From an uncultured Lachnospiraceae bacterium (GTDB taxonomy: Bacteria > Bacillota > Clostridia > Lachnospirales > Lachnospiraceae): a DNA stretch of 16,470 nt. The stretch spans positions 1 through 16,470 of the forward strand of contig CANPZR010000026.1 of NCBI GenBank assembly GCA_947589175.1, in the 5' to 3' direction. The notes beneath the pieces are model-generated. The model had not been told where the DNA came from. It worked only from the letters and a program-made list of their open reading frames with translations, and searched no databases. Made by a program: the position numbers and the translations under genes. Positions 15,135 to 16,470 of the stretch are shown one piece after another; within the stretch, counting starts at the first letter, position 1; each line of letters begins with the position of its first letter.

Positions 15135-16055
15135 ATGAAAGAAAAAAGAGTTGTGGCCGCTCTGGGACGAGGCGCCTTTGGCGAGACATTTCCGGAGCAG
15201 CAGAAAAACATAAAAAGAGCCGCCGAGGCCATCGCCGACCTGGTGGAGCAGAAGTATCAGATCGTCATCACGCACAGCAACGGTCCCCAGGTGGGCATGA
15301 TTCAGACCGCCATGACCGAGTTTGCCAAGCTGGACAGCCGCTACACCGTCGCGCCCATGTCGATCTGCGGCGCCATGAGCCAGGGCTACATCGGCTACGA
15401 CCTGCAGAACGCCATCCGCAAGGAACTCTTGAACCGCGGCATTTTCAAGCCGGTCTCCACGGTGATTACCCAGGTGCGGGTCGATCCTTTTGACAAGGCG
15501 TTCCAGCACCCGACCAAGGTGATCGGACGGGTCATGACCAAGGATGAGGCCGAGGCCGAAGAAGAAAAGGGAAATTATGTCGTGGAGGAGGACGGCGGAT
15601 ACCGGCGGATCATCGCCTCGCCCCGCCCCATCGACATCTACGAGATTGACGCCATCACCGCCCTGTTAGACGCCGGGCAGCTCGTGATCGCGGCCGGAGG
15701 CGGCGGCATCCCAGTCATGGAGCAGGGCACCTCCTTAAAGGGCGCCAGCGCCGTGATTGAGAAGGACTACACCGCGGCCAAGCTGGCGGACATGGTAGAC
15801 GCCTCCCACCTTCTGATTCTCACCTCCAAGGAGCAGATGTACATTGACAACGGCGAGACCCCCATCGGGCGGATCAGCGTGGAGGAGGCCATCCGGCTCA
15901 TGGACGAGGGACACTTCGATCCCATCACCACGCTGCCCAAGATCGACGCCAGCGTCTCCTTCGTATCATCTGGCGAGGGGCGGACCGCTATCATCACAAA
16001 GCTGGAAAATGCGTACCAGGGAATCAAGGAGCGCATGGGAACGATTATACAATAA
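15135..16055 (+). CDS. arcC: Carbamate kinase
   Basis: A 306-residue amino-acid-kinase-fold protein that aligns along its whole length with carbamate kinases: THSNGPQVGMIQ (47-58 region), MSQGYIGYDLQNAI, TQVRVDPFDKAFQHPTK, SPRPIDIYEIDAI, AAGGGGIPV, AVIEKDYTAAKLAD and LPKIDASVSFV. It would make ATP and carbamate from carbamoyl phosphate and ADP in the cytosol. The N-terminal glycine loop reads ALGRGAFGET where classical enzymes have ALGGNA, a change at a phosphate-contact loop. No arginine deiminase, ornithine carbamoyltransferase or purine-degradation gene is adjacent, so the source of carbamoyl phosphate is unknown. AGGGA lies 7 bases before the ATG. A strong stem-loop follows 31 bases after the stop. 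Confidence 0.92.
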   Translation: MKEKRVVAALGRGAFGETFPEQQKNIKRAAEAIADLVEQKYQIVITHSNGPQVGMIQTAMTEFAKLDSRYTVAPMSICGAMSQGYIGYDLQNAIRKELLNRGIFKPVSTVITQVRVDPFDKAFQHPTKVIGRVMTKDEAEAEEEKGNYVVEEDGGYRRIIASPRPIDIYEIDAITALLDAGQLVIAAGGGGIPVMEQGTSLKGASAVIEKDYTAAKLADMVDASHLLILTSKEQMYIDNGETPIGRISVEEAIRLMDEGHFDPITTLPKIDASVSFVSSGEGRTAIITKLENAYQGIKERMGTIIQ

Positions 16056-16086
16056 TCCAGATTTAATTAAATCAAGATATAACTTT

Positions 16087-16115
16087 AAAGGTGAGGAAGC
16101 ACATTCCTCACCTTT
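16087..16115 (+). terminator. Shared bidirectional terminator between carbamate kinase and MATE gene
   Basis: AAAGGTGAGGAA (16087-16098) pairs perfectly over 12 bp with TTCCTCACCTTT (16104-16115) around GCACA. The plus-strand tail is TTTTCC; the minus-strand tail begins TTTAAAG. The stem contains the stop codon and last two codons of the converging transporter gene. Confidence 0.85.
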
Positions 16116-16470
16116 TCCAATTTCCCTTATAATAAAAGACTAATGACATAATCATGGAAATGACCCATCCCACCGGCCAGGCAATCCATATGCCCATGCT
16201 CCCCCACAGTCCGGAGAACACAAAGGCCAGAACCACGCGGAGAATCAGATCCGAAAATGTGCTGACCATAAAGCTCAACATGGCGCCGCCGCCCCGGAGC
16301 ACGCCGTCCGCCACCAGCTTGATCGGAATGGCGAGGTAAAAGGGCGAGAGAATCTGCAAATACAGAATTCCCACGGACATAGCCTGCCCCTGAGGGTTCT
16401 GGAGAAATAAATTCATGATATAAAAGCCGCAGAAGAAATACAGCAGGATAAAGGGTATGGCGATTCCCCA
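16108..16470 (-). CDS. MATE-family multidrug/organic cation efflux transporter, C-terminal part (5' end outside window)
   Basis: The frame stays open to the window edge, so only the last 120 residues are present. They hold three to four hydrophobic segments: the IPFILLYFFCGFYIMNLFLQ stretch, ILSPFYLAIPIKLVADGVLRGGG, and a final GIWIAWPVGWVISMIMSLVFYY with a short basic KGNWKR end. The LxDGVLRGxG loop and the final helix pair are typical of NorM/DinF-like Na+- or H+-coupled exporters in the plasma membrane. The stop is TGA inside the shared terminator stem. Substrate unknown. Confidence 0.8.
   Translation of the reverse strand, partial: WGIAIPFILLYFFCGFYIMNLFLQNPQGQAMSVGILYLQILSPFYLAIPIKLVADGVLRGGGAMLSFMVSTFSDLILRVVLAFVFSGLWGSMGIWIAWPVGWVISMIMSLVFYYKGNWKR

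Overview
The window looks like chromosomal DNA from a gut-type clostridium, most likely family Lachnospiraceae or a close relative. This is inferred from gene content and style. There is a very large fused acyl-CoA dehydratase activase, a split transketolase next to a small transaldolase, and Gram-positive wall-anchored proteins with a PETGD sorting motif. Shine-Dalgarno sites are strong AGGAGG types, promoters are sigma-A-like, and coding DNA is moderately GC-rich with AT-rich spacers. No rRNA, tRNA, CRISPR array, transposase or phage gene was seen.

Layout. (1) 2-4243 (+) is the 3' part of a fused 2-hydroxyacyl-CoA dehydratase activase-related gene, closed by a stem-loop at 4278-4311. (2) 4343-8819 (-) holds two tandem paralogous surface proteins. 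Each has a signal peptide, a choice-of-anchor-A-like adhesive domain, a long Thr/Pro-rich repeat stalk, a short acidic repeat and a cell-wall sorting signal. Each gene has its own putative promoter. (3) 8820-9189 is a 370-bp non-coding stretch with the second adhesin's promoter, a 5'-UTR hairpin, an array of four 20-21-bp-spaced near-palindromes, and the terminator of the next operon. (4) 9190-11625 (-) is a three-gene pentose-phosphate operon: transaldolase, then transketolase N-terminal and C-terminal subunits, with a promoter at 11666-11695 and a terminator at 9137-9171. (5) 11736-14931 (-) is a two-gene unit: a beta-CASP metallo-beta-lactamase-fold nuclease, then an exported arylsulfotransferase-like protein that seems to lack the catalytic histidines. 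(6) 15135-16055 (+) is a carbamate kinase read divergently from the nuclease, from a back-to-back promoter pair. (7) 16108-16470 (-) is the C-terminal end of a MATE-family transporter, converging on the carbamate kinase at a shared terminator.

How the genes fit together. The transaldolase and split transketolase form the non-oxidative pentose phosphate branch. Carbamate kinase would make ATP from carbamoyl phosphate, but no arginine deiminase or carbamoyltransferase gene is nearby. The adhesins would need a sortase encoded elsewhere. The most unusual parts are the adhesin pair, the 20-bp array upstream of it, and the arylsulfotransferase-like probable pseudoenzyme. All assignments come from reading motifs by eye; no database search was possible.
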